A stretch of 64,000 nt of DNA from Desulfurococcaceae archaeon (GTDB lineage: Archaea; Thermoproteota; Thermoprotei_A; Sulfolobales; Desulfurococcaceae). The notes under the pieces were generated by a model. The model was not told the DNA's origin. It saw only the letters and a program-made list of their open reading frames with translations, and searched no databases. Positions within the stretch are counted from its first letter, which is position 1. Every line of letters begins with the position of its first letter. The translations under genes and the position numbers were made by a program. Of this stretch, positions 25,986 through 34,694 are shown one piece after another. The stretch lies in assembly GCA_020833225.1 (NCBI GenBank), contig JAJHQS010000001.1, positions 1 through 64,000 on the forward strand. The letters are read 5' to 3'.

Positions 25986-26930
25986 TTGAGTATTAATGTT
26001 AAAGACATGCCTCTACGTGATAATTATGGTAGACCAGTAGATAGTTTAAGGCTAATAATTACGACTAGATGTAATTATCAGTGTATTTTTTGTCATAGAG
26101 AAGGTTTAGAGAAGTCTAGTGGAAATATTGAGGAGAGATTAAGGCCTAAAGATTATGGGTTTTTAGCAAGTATTGCTAGGAAGATAAATATTAAATTTTA
26201 CAAAATAACTGGCGGAGAGCCGCTGTTGAGGAGAGATGTACATGAGATTGTGAGAGAAATTAGACCTTACGCAGAGGAGGTTTCAATTACAACTAATGGT
26301 TCACTGCTTTGCGAAAAGGCTGAATTACTAGCTGAGAGCGGGGTTGATAGAGTAAATGTAAGTTTACATTCTCTTAGAGAAGACACGTATAGATATTTAA
26401 CAGGCGGGGTTAACCTACTTGATAGTGTTCTTAAGGGATTAGAGACTTCTCTAGAGTATGGATTAAAAGTAAAGTTGAATTTCCTTGCTATGAAGTCGAA
26501 TATCAGTGAATTTCCTCAAATATTACAACTAGCTGAGAAATATGGTTTTGATTTAAATGTGATAGAGTTAATACCTTTAGGCACTCCTATAGGCGTGTAT
26601 AAAAGTGAACATGTTAAATTAGATCCTATAGTGGAGTTTTTAGAGAAGATCGCTGTTAAGAAAACAGTTAGGATTTTTCAGAGTAGACCTATATATGTGC
26701 TTCCAAGTGGTATTAAAGTAGAAGTTGTTATTGGATATGGCAATCCACACTTATGTAGTTCTTGCACTAGGTTAAGGTTTACGCCAGAAGGCTATTTAAA
26801 AACCTGTCTCTACGTGGAGTACCCGTTTGTAGATGTATATAACGCCATTATTGCTAGAGATGAAATAGGTGTTTTAGAAGGATTTAAGAGAGCTATTAGC
26901 TTAAGAAAACCGTTTTTTAAATCTAGGTGA
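25986..26930 (+). CDS. moaA: GTP 3',8-cyclase MoaA
   Basis: MoaA carries out the first step of molybdopterin synthesis, radical-SAM cyclisation of GTP. The N-terminal SAM cluster motif is 'TTRCNYQCIFCHREG' (C-x3-C-x2-C), with 'KITGGEPLLRRDV'. The C-terminal substrate-side cluster is seen in 'HLCSSCTRLRFTPEGYLKTCLY'. Length (314 aa) is normal. It starts with TTG after GAGAGGTAATG; TGTATATTTA near 25934 is a possible TATA box. It opens a gene run that continues without a sizeable gap through moaE, hypF and the hydrogenase genes. Confidence 0.93.
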   Translation: MSINVKDMPLRDNYGRPVDSLRLIITTRCNYQCIFCHREGLEKSSGNIEERLRPKDYGFLASIARKINIKFYKITGGEPLLRRDVHEIVREIRPYAEEVSITTNGSLLCEKAELLAESGVDRVNVSLHSLREDTYRYLTGGVNLLDSVLKGLETSLEYGLKVKLNFLAMKSNISEFPQILQLAEKYGFDLNVIELIPLGTPIGVYKSEHVKLDPIVEFLEKIAVKKTVRIFQSRPIYVLPSGIKVEVVIGYGNPHLCSSCTRLRFTPEGYLKTCLYVEYPFVDVYNAIIARDEIGVLEGFKRAISLRKPFFKSR

Positions 26931-26935
26931 TTATT

Positions 26936-27391
26936 ATGGTTAAAATGATTGATATTACCGAGAAGGCAGAAGTTTATAGAGAAGCTACTGCAACAGGGTT
27001 TATTAAATTAAGACCTGAAACCATTAAGAGGATAAGAGAGGGGCTTGTAGAGAAAGGAGACGTGTTTACAGTAAGTACTATAGCTGCCATAAATGCCGTG
27101 AAAAATGTACCTCATTTACTACCACTAACACATAATATACCAATAACGACTGTCGATGTTCAATACGTGGTAGAGGAGGATGGAGTGAGAGTATATGTTA
27201 AAGTTAAAACAACAGCTAAAACTGGCGTTGAAATGGAGGCCCTCACAGGTGCTACTATCGCGTTATTAAACATATGGGATATGGTTAAGAAATATGAAAA
27301 AGATGAGAAAGGCCAATATCCTTATACTGTAATAAGTGATGTGAGAATTATTGAAAAAATTAAGGGAAGTATAAGTGAGAGTCGTAGTTAA
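26936..27391 (+). CDS. moaC: Cyclic pyranopterin monophosphate synthase MoaC
   Basis: MoaC converts the MoaA product to cyclic pyranopterin monophosphate. Signature segments are 'VPHLLPLTHNIPITTVDV' and 'KTTAKTGVEMEALTGATIALLNIWDMVK', which carry the active-site lysine and aspartate. AGGTGA 5 nt before ATG 26936 makes this the start rather than the track's GTG 26927. It lies 5 bp after moaA and overlaps moaD by 17 bp. Confidence 0.94.
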   Translation: MVKMIDITEKAEVYREATATGFIKLRPETIKRIREGLVEKGDVFTVSTIAAINAVKNVPHLLPLTHNIPITTVDVQYVVEEDGVRVYVKVKTTAKTGVEMEALTGATIALLNIWDMVKKYEKDEKGQYPYTVISDVRIIEKIKGSISESRS

Positions 27392-27620
27392 GCCTTACTC
27401 TGTATTTAAAGATAGACTTGGAGATGAAGTTATTTTAGAATTTAACGAGAGTAAAGTTGTAGTTAAAGATATTTTATTGAGATTAAGGTCTCTTTATGAT
27501 ATTAATAGTATTGGTGTAAAACCCATTATTATAGTTGGAAGTAGTGTTGTAAGCGAAGATTATATTATAGAAGGAGATCTTGTAGAGATCTATTTAGTAC
27601 CACCATTTTCAGGTGGATAG
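27375..27620 (+). CDS. moaD: Molybdopterin synthase small subunit MoaD
   Basis: MoaD is a ubiquitin-like sulfur carrier of 81 residues ending in the required Gly-Gly ('LVPPFSGG'), where the thiocarboxylate forms. The beta-grasp pattern is visible: 'MRVVVKPYSVFKDRLGDEVILEF' at the start and 'EDYIIEGDLVEIYLVPPFSGG' at the end. The start is GTG inside the end of moaC, and the stop lies inside moaE, so all three are translationally coupled. Confidence 0.9.
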   Translation: MRVVVKPYSVFKDRLGDEVILEFNESKVVVKDILLRLRSLYDINSIGVKPIIIVGSSVVSEDYIIEGDLVEIYLVPPFSGG

Positions 27621-28077
27621 CGTGTTAATTGATGTTAGAATACTCGATAAGAGTGAACAATTAGACTTAAACTCCTTAGTAAATACCATGTTAAAACTCG
27701 ATGAACACTGCGGAGCCATCACATTATTCATAGGCTTAGTGAAGGGACTTGTTGAAGGAGATAAGAAAGTCTATGAACTCGAGTATACAATAGTAAAAAA
27801 TGCTGCTTTAAAAATAATGGAGAAAATTGCGCGTGAAGAAGCAGAAAAATATAAGCTATCTCACGTTGTTATATGGCATAGAATAGGATCGTTAAAGCCC
27901 GGTGAGGTAACAATAGTAATAGCTGTCCTCGCTGAGAATAGAAAAAGTTCTTTCGCGGCAGCTGAAGAAATACTAGAGAGAGTTAAGAGCGAGGTGCCTA
28001 TTTTCAAGTTAGAAAAGAGATCTGATGGAGAATACTGGGTTATTGGAAGCGAGTTGAGAGTTAAAAGGGAGAAGTAA
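27613..28077 (+). CDS. moaE: Molybdopterin synthase catalytic subunit MoaE
   Basis: MoaE uses the MoaD thiocarboxylate to insert the dithiolene sulfurs. Conserved catalytic regions are 'HRIGSLKPGEVTIVIAV' and 'VKSEVPIFKLEKRSDGEYWV', the latter with the paired lysines. Length (154 aa) is usual. It starts at GTG, overlapping moaD. hypF follows after 33 bp. Confidence 0.92.
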   Translation: MDSVLIDVRILDKSEQLDLNSLVNTMLKLDEHCGAITLFIGLVKGLVEGDKKVYELEYTIVKNAALKIMEKIAREEAEKYKLSHVVIWHRIGSLKPGEVTIVIAVLAENRKSSFAAAEEILERVKSEVPIFKLEKRSDGEYWVIGSELRVKREK

Positions 28078-28110
28078 AAATAACAATGTTATAGATTAGG
28101 CGAGGAAAAC

Positions 28111-30441
28111 GTGACAAACTCAAATAGAGCATTACGTATTATTATAACTGGACTTGTTCAAGGCGTTGGTTTTAGACCATTTATAAGTAGACTTGCAAAA
28201 GAGTTTAAACTAAGAGGATATGTGAGGAATATCGGTGGCGGTGAGGTAGAATTATGGATTGAAGGCCCTGAGAACGTCCTCTACGAGTTTATTGCCGAGT
28301 TATTCTATGAGAAGCCACCGCCTGCAATTATAGAGTATGTTTTCTCCGAAGAGGAGCATATATGTGGTTATACAGACTTTAACATAGAAGTTAGCGGTGA
28401 GAAAACATATGTAAGATCTAATATACCACCTGACTTAGCTATGTGTAAAAATTGTCTCGAGGAAATTCTTGACAAAGAGAATAAGAGATATATGTATCCA
28501 TTTAATTCTTGTGCGTGGTGTGGACCTAGATTTTCAATGATCTATAAGATACCGTATGATAGGGAGAACACTTCGATGAATAAATATAAGCTATGTAGCG
28601 ATTGCATGAGAGAATATACGGATCCTGCAAATACTAGGAGATATCATGCTCAGGGCATTAGTTGCCCTCGTGATGGTCCGCGAATTATGCTTTTAGATAA
28701 AAATTTTGAGAGAGTAGACTGTAATGATCCCATTTTAATGGCGGCGAAACTTATCGATGAAGGCTATATTGTTGGTGTTAAAGGCCTAGGGGGTTATCAT
28801 ATTGCAGCTCTCGCAACAGACGATGAAGTAGTACTTGAACTTAGGAGGAGGAAGAGAAGACCTAATAAGCCCTTCGCAATCATGGGCCTAGATACCACTG
28901 TTTTAAGTAAACTTGTTTATATAGATTATGAAGATGAAGTGTTATTAAATTCTCCTCAAGCTCCAATACTATTGTTGCCTAAGCGCCCTGAAAGCCCTGT
29001 TTCTAAGTATGTATCACCTGGACTTGCCCATGAAGGAGTATTTGTGGCTTATACGCCGCTTCACTACATCCTTCTACTTAATACCAGGGATAAATTTTTG
29101 ATCATGACAAGTGGCAACGTTTCAGGAGAGCCTATGTGTAAAGATGAAGATTGTGCTAAAATAAAATTATCTAAAATAGCAGATTACTTCTTAGTTCACG
29201 ATAGAGAGATAGTGAATAGAGTAGATGATAGCGTAATACGGAAAACTGGAGGTAATTATGTTATACTTAGAAGGAGTAGAGGTTTTGCACCAGCTTGGAT
29301 AACAATACCATTTAACTTGAGCAGAGAGTACATAGCATTCGGAGGCGACCTTGACAATGTAGGGGGGATAGGTTTTGAGAACAGAGTGGTTTTAACACAA
29401 TATATTGGTGATCTAGATAGTTTAGAAGCCCAGGAGGATCTGGTAAAATACTTAGAGTTCTTAGTGAAAAATTATCATATAGGTATGAACAATAAACCCA
29501 TTGTTGTGGTAGATAAACATCCAAGATTATATTCGAGAACATTAGGCTTACTTTATTCTAATGTAAATAGACTAGGCTTTATAGAGGTACAACATCATTA
29601 CGCACATGTGTTATCAACGGCAATTGACCTAGAAATTAAAGGTGAATTAGTAGGTCTTGCTATAGATGGCTTGGGCTGGGGCGATGATAATACCATTTGG
29701 GGAGGCGAGGTCTTATTATTTAACACAGAAAAATATGGCTATAAAAGAATTGCTTCACTAAAACAATTACCATTAACAAGTGACAGAGATACTTATATAC
29801 CAATACGTATATTCTCATCTTATCTTACTATGGAAGGATATGAGTGGATAGAGATCAAGAAGCTCTTAGAGTCTATGGGAACCCCTACGAGTAAATTATA
29901 TGAGGCGTTTGCATCGCACATCCTTATAACGCAGAAAAAATATACACTAGCTTCAAGTACCGGTAGACTTATTGATATGGTAATGGCGATTATAGACCCA
30001 AATATAGAGAGAACGTATGAAGGAGAGCCAGCGATAAAACTAGAAGCTCTTGGAAGTAGTGGAGGGCTGATTGATGTGAATGATTACGTGGTTATCAGCG
30101 ATAATGGCATTTTAAAACTAGACTATAGAGGACTAGTTAACTGGGTTTTAGAGAGTCGAACGAAATACGATCCTCACACACTTGCAAAGAGCTTTCTATA
30201 TAGTTTTGGTCTAGCATTAGGCGACTTAATAACATGTTCTATTAAGGGGTTTAGAATAGATGGGGTCGTATTGGGTGGAGGAGCAGCTGTTAACGAATTC
30301 ATATATATGGGTTTATATGAGAGATTGAGAGAAGAAGATTTAATGCCTAATTTACCCAGAAAAATACCTCTAGGAGATGGAGGATTAGCACTTGGACAAA
30401 TAATAGCGGCAGATCTGTTGATTAAAAGTGGAAAAGTTTAA
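28111..30441 (+). CDS. hypF: Hydrogenase maturation carbamoyltransferase HypF
   Basis: HypF makes the thiocarbamate used to build the CN ligands of NiFe hydrogenases. Domains in order: acylphosphatase-like (1-95, 'GLVQGVGFRPFISRLA'), two C4 zinc fingers (about 107-185, 'CKNCLEE...CAWCGPRF' and 'CSDCMREY...GISCPRDGP'), YrdC-like (about 200-385, 'VKGLGGYHIAALATDDEVV' with 'RRKRRPNKPFAIM') and a Kae1-like half ('VQHHYAHVLS', 'AIDGLGWGDDNTIWGGE', 'LGGGAAVNEF'). All parts are intact at 776 aa. Its end overlaps mbhJ by 14 bp, tying maturation to hydrogenase expression. No other hyp genes lie in the window. Confidence 0.95.
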   Translation: MTNSNRALRIIITGLVQGVGFRPFISRLAKEFKLRGYVRNIGGGEVELWIEGPENVLYEFIAELFYEKPPPAIIEYVFSEEEHICGYTDFNIEVSGEKTYVRSNIPPDLAMCKNCLEEILDKENKRYMYPFNSCAWCGPRFSMIYKIPYDRENTSMNKYKLCSDCMREYTDPANTRRYHAQGISCPRDGPRIMLLDKNFERVDCNDPILMAAKLIDEGYIVGVKGLGGYHIAALATDDEVVLELRRRKRRPNKPFAIMGLDTTVLSKLVYIDYEDEVLLNSPQAPILLLPKRPESPVSKYVSPGLAHEGVFVAYTPLHYILLLNTRDKFLIMTSGNVSGEPMCKDEDCAKIKLSKIADYFLVHDREIVNRVDDSVIRKTGGNYVILRRSRGFAPAWITIPFNLSREYIAFGGDLDNVGGIGFENRVVLTQYIGDLDSLEAQEDLVKYLEFLVKNYHIGMNNKPIVVVDKHPRLYSRTLGLLYSNVNRLGFIEVQHHYAHVLSTAIDLEIKGELVGLAIDGLGWGDDNTIWGGEVLLFNTEKYGYKRIASLKQLPLTSDRDTYIPIRIFSSYLTMEGYEWIEIKKLLESMGTPTSKLYEAFASHILITQKKYTLASSTGRLIDMVMAIIDPNIERTYEGEPAIKLEALGSSGGLIDVNDYVVISDNGILKLDYRGLVNWVLESRTKYDPHTLAKSFLYSFGLALGDLITCSIKGFRIDGVVLGGGAAVNEFIYMGLYERLREEDLMPNLPRKIPLGDGGLALGQIIAADLLIKSGKV

Positions 30442-30970
30442 AAATGTCATCAGTTGGTTTAGAATTAAATCAGAGGCGATAATCGTGCTTTCACGCGTAG
30501 AGAGCGCTGAGAGGAGTATAAAAGCTCGTGGAGATTATAGATTGATTAGATATAGTCCTTGGCTTCTTCACTTTAATACTGGTGCTTGTAATGGCTGTGA
30601 TATAGAAGTTTTAGCAGCTATAACTCCACTATATGATCCTGAGAGATTCGGTGTTAAGCTTGCACCTAGTATTAGGCACGGGGATATCTTAGTTGTGACT
30701 GGAGCTGTAACTAAAAAAGCGGGTGAAAGACTTAGAAGACTCTATAATCAGATGCCATGTCCAAAATTCGTTATAGCCGTAGGTGCTTGTGCCTGTAGTG
30801 GTGGCGTCTTCGCAAAATCTTATAATGTCATAGCTGGAGCTGATAAGGTCATACCAGTAGATATTTACATACCTGGGTGCCCCCCGAGACCTGAGGCAAT
30901 TCTCGACGGTATAGTGAAGTTGTTAAAGTTGCTTAGTGAGGCTCGTGTAGGGGATAAATGTGAGCAGTAA
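30428..30970 (+). CDS. mbhJ: Membrane-bound hydrogenase small subunit MbhJ
   Basis: This electron-transfer subunit of a group 4 NiFe hydrogenase is homologous to the 20-kDa (NuoB) subunit of complex I. The ligands of the proximal 4Fe-4S cluster are visible: 'GACNGCDIEV', 'GACACSGGVF' and 'PGCPPRPEAI'. It has no twin-arginine signal and sits on the cytoplasmic side. The GTG start overlaps hypF and the stop overlaps mbhK by 11 bp. Confidence 0.92.
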   Translation: MEKFKNVISWFRIKSEAIIVLSRVESAERSIKARGDYRLIRYSPWLLHFNTGACNGCDIEVLAAITPLYDPERFGVKLAPSIRHGDILVVTGAVTKKAGERLRRLYNQMPCPKFVIAVGACACSGGVFAKSYNVIAGADKVIPVDIYIPGCPPRPEAILDGIVKLLKLLSEARVGDKCEQ

Positions 30971-31403
30971 ACGAGATCTCTTTTCAAAATATGCTGTTAA
31001 AGTCGACTTAGTAAAGCCTAAGAGAACAGTTTTTATAATTAGACCTGAAAACGTGAGACCTCTTTTTAAAGATTTAATTGAGCAGCATGGATATGAATCT
31101 TTTTACATCTCAACTATCGTTGGAACAGATCTTCCAGGCGAGGGGAAAATTAGATTAGATTATTATGTGGTATTATTGCCGGAAGAAGAGACCATTGTAG
31201 TTAGAACATATCTGGATAGAAATAACCCTGTAATAGATACGTTAGTAGACATAGTGCCAGGAGTTTTTAATGGGGAGTGTGAAACCCACGACTTACTCGG
31301 TATCTTTTTTAGAGGAAATCCATACTTAAAACGCGGCTTTTTTGTGTCTTTAGATATTGCTGAAAAAGGTATATATCCGCTTAGAAAAGATAGTGGTGTG
31401 TAA
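30960..31403 (+). CDS. mbhK: Hydrogenase subunit MbhK (NuoC/30-kDa like)
   Basis: This short subunit (147 aa) packs against the large subunit in group 4 hydrogenases and complex I. The diagnostic C-terminal stretch is 'ETHDLLGIFFRGNPYLKRGFFV', matching the 'E-x-x-D-x-x-G-I-x-F-x-G-x-P' pattern of NuoC proteins. It carries no cofactor. It starts at GTG within mbhJ and ends 1 bp before the ATG of mbhL. Confidence 0.9.
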   Translation: MSSKRDLFSKYAVKVDLVKPKRTVFIIRPENVRPLFKDLIEQHGYESFYISTIVGTDLPGEGKIRLDYYVVLLPEEETIVVRTYLDRNNPVIDTLVDIVPGVFNGECETHDLLGIFFRGNPYLKRGFFVSLDIAEKGIYPLRKDSGV

Positions 31404-31404
31404 T

Positions 31405-32604
31405 ATGACTGTGACGAAGGTAGTTGAAATACCATTAGTCACAACAGAAGTACCCATAGGTCCTCAACACCCAGCATTACACGAACCATTACTACTCAAA
31501 GTTTATGCTGATGGAGAAGAAGTTGTTAAAGTAGAAGTAAATACCGGATATAATCACAGGGGTGTTGAAAAGCTTTGTGAGAAAAATACATTTTACAGAG
31601 ATATATTTATAGCTGGACGTGTATGTGGCATTTGTAATACTGTTCATGCTAATTGTTATGTTAGGGCTTTAGAGTATTTACTTGATATTAAACCAAATAA
31701 TAGAGCAAGATATCTTCGCGTATTAGCAATGGAACTTGAGAGAATTCACAGCCATATGATAATAAACGCCATTATGGCGGAAATTGTTGGTTTTGAAACA
31801 CTCTTTATGCAAATTATGCTTGATAGAGAGAGAGTTATGAAAGCTAAGGAAATATTAACTGGAAATAGAGTGTTAGGGGATTATATGATGATTGGAGGTG
31901 TTAGGAGAGATATAGATGAGGTTAAAAGAGCGAGAATAAGGGATCTACTAGTCAAGTTAAAACCTAGAATAGAGTTTTATAAGAAGGTTTTCGAAGAAGA
32001 TGAGACTATAATTAAGAGACTTGTTGAAGTTGGCTTGTTAAAGCCCGTTGACGTCACAAGTCACAGTCTCGTAGGACCTGTAGCTAGAGGTTCTGGTGTG
32101 AGGATAGATAGTAGAGCTAGCGACAAATATGACGCATATGACGAAATACCATTTAATGTTATCACTAGGACTGAAGGTGACTCATGGGCTAGGATGATGG
32201 TTAGATGGGATGAGACATTAGAGGCTCTAAATATGTGTCTCTACATTTTAGAGAAATTGCCAGCTGATGGTAATCCCGTTCCAGATGAAAAAAGACTTCC
32301 ACGCGTAATACCACAAGGTGAGTCTTATGCTAGAGTTGAAGCTCAGAGAGGTGAGTTAACATATTATGTTATGAGTGATGGTAAGAGTACATATCCTTAT
32401 AGAGTAAAGATTAGAACTCCTAGTTTTAATAATATTATAAATTCGGCATTCATGTATGTAGGTCTTAGTCTAGCAGATGTTCCTGTAGCTCTTACCTCGC
32501 TAGACCCATGTATATCATGCATGGAGAGAGTTATAGTCATAGATTTAGAAAAGAACACTAAGTACAAGTTGACGCTAAAAGAACTTGCAGGTGGTAGAGT
32601 ATGA
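31405..32604 (+). CDS. mbhL: NiFe hydrogenase large subunit MbhL
   Basis: This subunit holds the NiFe active site that reduces protons. Both ligand pairs are present: 'GRVCGICNTVH' near the N-terminus and 'DPCISCMERV' near the C-terminus. A true hydrogenase is therefore predicted rather than a complex I NuoD subunit or a sulfane reductase that has lost ligands. 'PIGPQHPALHEP' and 'GYNHRGVEKLCE' are family marks. There is no long cleaved C-terminal tail, as in other group 4 enzymes. The track extends 16 codons too far upstream; ATG 31405 directly follows mbhK. Confidence 0.94.
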   Translation: MTVTKVVEIPLVTTEVPIGPQHPALHEPLLLKVYADGEEVVKVEVNTGYNHRGVEKLCEKNTFYRDIFIAGRVCGICNTVHANCYVRALEYLLDIKPNNRARYLRVLAMELERIHSHMIINAIMAEIVGFETLFMQIMLDRERVMKAKEILTGNRVLGDYMMIGGVRRDIDEVKRARIRDLLVKLKPRIEFYKKVFEEDETIIKRLVEVGLLKPVDVTSHSLVGPVARGSGVRIDSRASDKYDAYDEIPFNVITRTEGDSWARMMVRWDETLEALNMCLYILEKLPADGNPVPDEKRLPRVIPQGESYARVEAQRGELTYYVMSDGKSTYPYRVKIRTPSFNNIINSAFMYVGLSLADVPVALTSLDPCISCMERVIVIDLEKNTKYKLTLKELAGGRV

Positions 32605-32999
32605 AGAGACCTAAACTAGTAGAGTTAGTTCTTCAAAATTTATTGAGAAAACCAGCAACTATTCAATATCCTCGTGAAAAAACGCCTGTAGAAGAGGATT
32701 CACGCGGTATCCAATATGCTGACCTTACAAAATGTACAGGCTGCACTCTCTGTGCACTGGAGTGTCCTGCTGATGCTATCAAAATGACACCAATACCTCA
32801 AGGTTATGAAATCCCTGCTAAAAACCCGAAGAAGATATATCCATTAATAGACTATTTAAAATGCGTATTCTGCTATAGGTGTGTTAAAATATGCCCTGTA
32901 AATGCTTTTATTGTCACTAGTAAATATGATATTGCTGGGCCTATACAAATAAACTCAGAAGAGTACTCTTTAAGCACTGTGAAAAAGGTGAGTGGATAG
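32601..32999 (+). CDS. mbhN: Hydrogenase 4Fe-4S ferredoxin subunit MbhN (NuoI-like)
   Basis: This polyferredoxin passes electrons from ferredoxin to MbhJ. Two 4Fe-4S motifs are complete: 'CTGCTLCALECP' and 'CVFCYRCVKICP'. Length is 132 aa. It overlaps mbhL by 4 bp (ATGA). Unlike Pyrococcus, where mbhM sits between mbhL and mbhN, here mbhN follows mbhL directly and mbhM is the last gene of the cluster. Confidence 0.92.
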   Translation: MKRPKLVELVLQNLLRKPATIQYPREKTPVEEDSRGIQYADLTKCTGCTLCALECPADAIKMTPIPQGYEIPAKNPKKIYPLIDYLKCVFCYRCVKICPVNAFIVTSKYDIAGPIQINSEEYSLSTVKKVSG

Positions 33000-33268
33000 T
33001 GTTAATGGAGTTAATATTGATTGTAATGTTCATTTATGCCATTGCGATTTTACTACTCTCTATAATAGCTTTAAAAGGTCCTACAATTGGTGATCAGGTC
33101 TTGGCGATTGACGTATTAACATATATATCTCTAGTTCTTTTTACTCTGTTAAGTATATATCTAAAACAGCCATTACTTATAGTCTTAGTTATACCTTTAG
33201 CTCTCTGGGTTTACTCTCTAGACATTTATATAGCAAAATATCTTGAGCATGGTGATCTCGGTGCTTGA
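32999..33268 (+). CDS. mbhB: Mrp-type antiporter subunit MnhF (MbhB)
   Basis: This small membrane subunit has three hydrophobic helices and the MnhF hallmark 'LKGPTIGDQVLAIDVLTYISL'. It belongs to the ion-translocating module of the hydrogenase. It starts at GTG immediately after mbhN (an ATG 6 nt later is possible) and overlaps the next gene. Length (89 aa) is normal. Confidence 0.88.
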   Translation: MLMELILIVMFIYAIAILLLSIIALKGPTIGDQVLAIDVLTYISLVLFTLLSIYLKQPLLIVLVIPLALWVYSLDIYIAKYLEHGDLGA

Positions 33269-33632
33269 AACCCCAATTATATTGAGAGTAATAGGATCAG
33301 CTCTATTGTGTCTAGGTGCGTTTGCAGCCTTAGTCTCTGCGATTGGATTTCATAGATTTAAGAATTTCTATTTGAGATTACATGCTGCAACAATAGGTTC
33401 TATATGGGGATCTGTCTATCCACTAGTAGGATCAGCTATTTTAGCAATCACGGTTGAGGAACTTGGAGTTTATAGATGGTTTGTGGCTGGAGCAAGCATT
33501 GTGGCAGCTTTTATAGTACTTATACTAGCTCCAGCAGGTTCTCATGCGCTAGCAAGGGGTGTTCATAAAGCTAAGGTTGCTCGTGTAAAACCATGTATAG
33601 CAGATAAACTAGATCCTGAACTCTGTGGGTGA
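33261..33632 (+). CDS. mbhC: Mrp-type antiporter subunit MnhG (MbhC)
   Basis: This membrane subunit has three helices and the signature 'SAIGFHRFKNFYLRLHAATIGSIWG', matching the 'R-F-x-D-F-Y-x-R-L-H-A-A-T' motif of MnhG. The C-terminal tail is soluble and contains two cysteines ('KPCIADKLDPELCG'). The track starts at TTG 33243; GGTGAT 4 nt before GTG 33261 favours the later start, overlapping mbhB by 8 bp. Confidence 0.87.
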   Translation: MLETPIILRVIGSALLCLGAFAALVSAIGFHRFKNFYLRLHAATIGSIWGSVYPLVGSAILAITVEELGVYRWFVAGASIVAAFIVLILAPAGSHALARGVHKAKVARVKPCIADKLDPELCG

Positions 33633-33640
33633 GAGTATCT

Positions 33641-33904
33641 ATGTTGTCTGGTGAAACAGGAATATATATATTAATGGCCGTTGTAAGTCTTATATCAACA
33701 TTAGCTGTTTACATGGCTGTAGTAGAAAAAGATCTGGTAAAAGCAGTGATTTATAGCGCTCTTCAAAGCGGGCTTTATACCATACTCTACTTCTTATTGC
33801 TAGCCCCAGATATAGGTTTAGTGTATATTCCTGTAGCTGTCGGACTTATACCTGGAGTACTCTTGATCTTAATTAGTAAAACAGAGAGGTGGGAGAAAGA
33901 ATGA
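33641..33904 (+). CDS. mbhD: Hydrogenase membrane subunit MbhD (DUF4040, MnhB N-terminal-like)
   Basis: This small three-helix membrane protein carries the DUF4040 pattern 'VVEKDLVKAVIYSALQSGLYTILYFLLLAPDIGLVYIPVAVGLIPGVLLILI', corresponding to the C-terminal part of MrpA and to Pyrococcus MbhD. The start at ATG 33641 is supported by GGTGAG 7 nt upstream; the track's GTG 33629 is less likely. It overlaps the next gene by 4 bp. Confidence 0.83.
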   Translation: MLSGETGIYILMAVVSLISTLAVYMAVVEKDLVKAVIYSALQSGLYTILYFLLLAPDIGLVYIPVAVGLIPGVLLILISKTERWEKE

Positions 33905-34689
33905 AGACTGTAGAAGTAGTTGTATTAATAATTCTAATATTAGCACTAGCATTACTAATCACGGTGGGATTTGAACACATTATGCCGTCGACAGCTGTGA
34001 GACCTCCAGCAGAATTCTACTTATATGCTACTTATAATCCATATAAATTAAGAGAATACACAGTAATGTCACCAGAAGCAGTTACAGCTATCGTATGGGA
34101 TTTTAGAGGCTTAGATACTCTTTTTGAGACATCGGTTTTCTATTTAGCGTTAATAGCAGGGTTAGCACTAACGCGCAGGCTTCTTAGTGAGCGTGCCGAG
34201 AAACCTGGTCATGGGCTTTCACTAATAGTTAAGACAGTTACAAGAATTACGGCGCCAATGATCATAGTAGTAGGAGCTTCTATTGCCCTACACGGTCATT
34301 TAACGCCTGGCGGCGGCTTTCAAGGCGGCTCAGTTATAGCGGTATTGCCTATGGTGATTATAGTAGTGTTTTCAGTGTCTTTTCTAATAATGAGGGGCTT
34401 TACAACGTCAAAAATGATTATTATGAGGAGTCTAGGTCTCTTCGGTATTGGATTAACTGCTATAGCATTGTTCTTGGTGAGTTTAATACAGGGTACACAT
34501 GCCTATGTGTTTCAGAACATGATTAAACCTGATGCACAGACATCTATGCCCATATATATCGCGGGAGCCCTGATCAGCGGTACATTGTGGTTTTTTAATC
34601 TCTTTGAGATGTTTGCGGTTGCTGCAGGATTCTCTATTGCATTTATAGTCTTAATGTTAGCGAGAACACTACAAGTCGAAGAGAGGTGA
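33901..34689 (+). CDS. Fused MbhE-MbhF antiporter subunit (MnhB-like)
   Basis: One polypeptide of about 262 residues joins two subunits that are separate in Pyrococcus. Residues 1-95 resemble MbhE, with a single N-terminal helix and the 'VTAIVWDFRGLDTLFETSVFYLALIAGLAL' segment. Residues 110-262 are MnhB/MbhF, with 'GHLTPGGGFQGGSVIA' and four helices. I see no frameshift or stop between them, so it reads as a true fusion. ATG 33901 with GGAG upstream is used instead of the track's GTG 33889. Confidence 0.85.
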   Translation: MKTVEVVVLIILILALALLITVGFEHIMPSTAVRPPAEFYLYATYNPYKLREYTVMSPEAVTAIVWDFRGLDTLFETSVFYLALIAGLALTRRLLSERAEKPGHGLSLIVKTVTRITAPMIIVVGASIALHGHLTPGGGFQGGSVIAVLPMVIIVVFSVSFLIMRGFTTSKMIIMRSLGLFGIGLTAIALFLVSLIQGTHAYVFQNMIKPDAQTSMPIYIAGALISGTLWFFNLFEMFAVAAGFSIAFIVLMLARTLQVEER

Positions 34690-34694
34690 TTAGC

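Noticed and set aside
33901-34689. Frameshift or misassembly instead of a true mbhE-mbhF fusion
   Set aside because: The frame is continuous, codon use does not change at the junction and both halves are complete.
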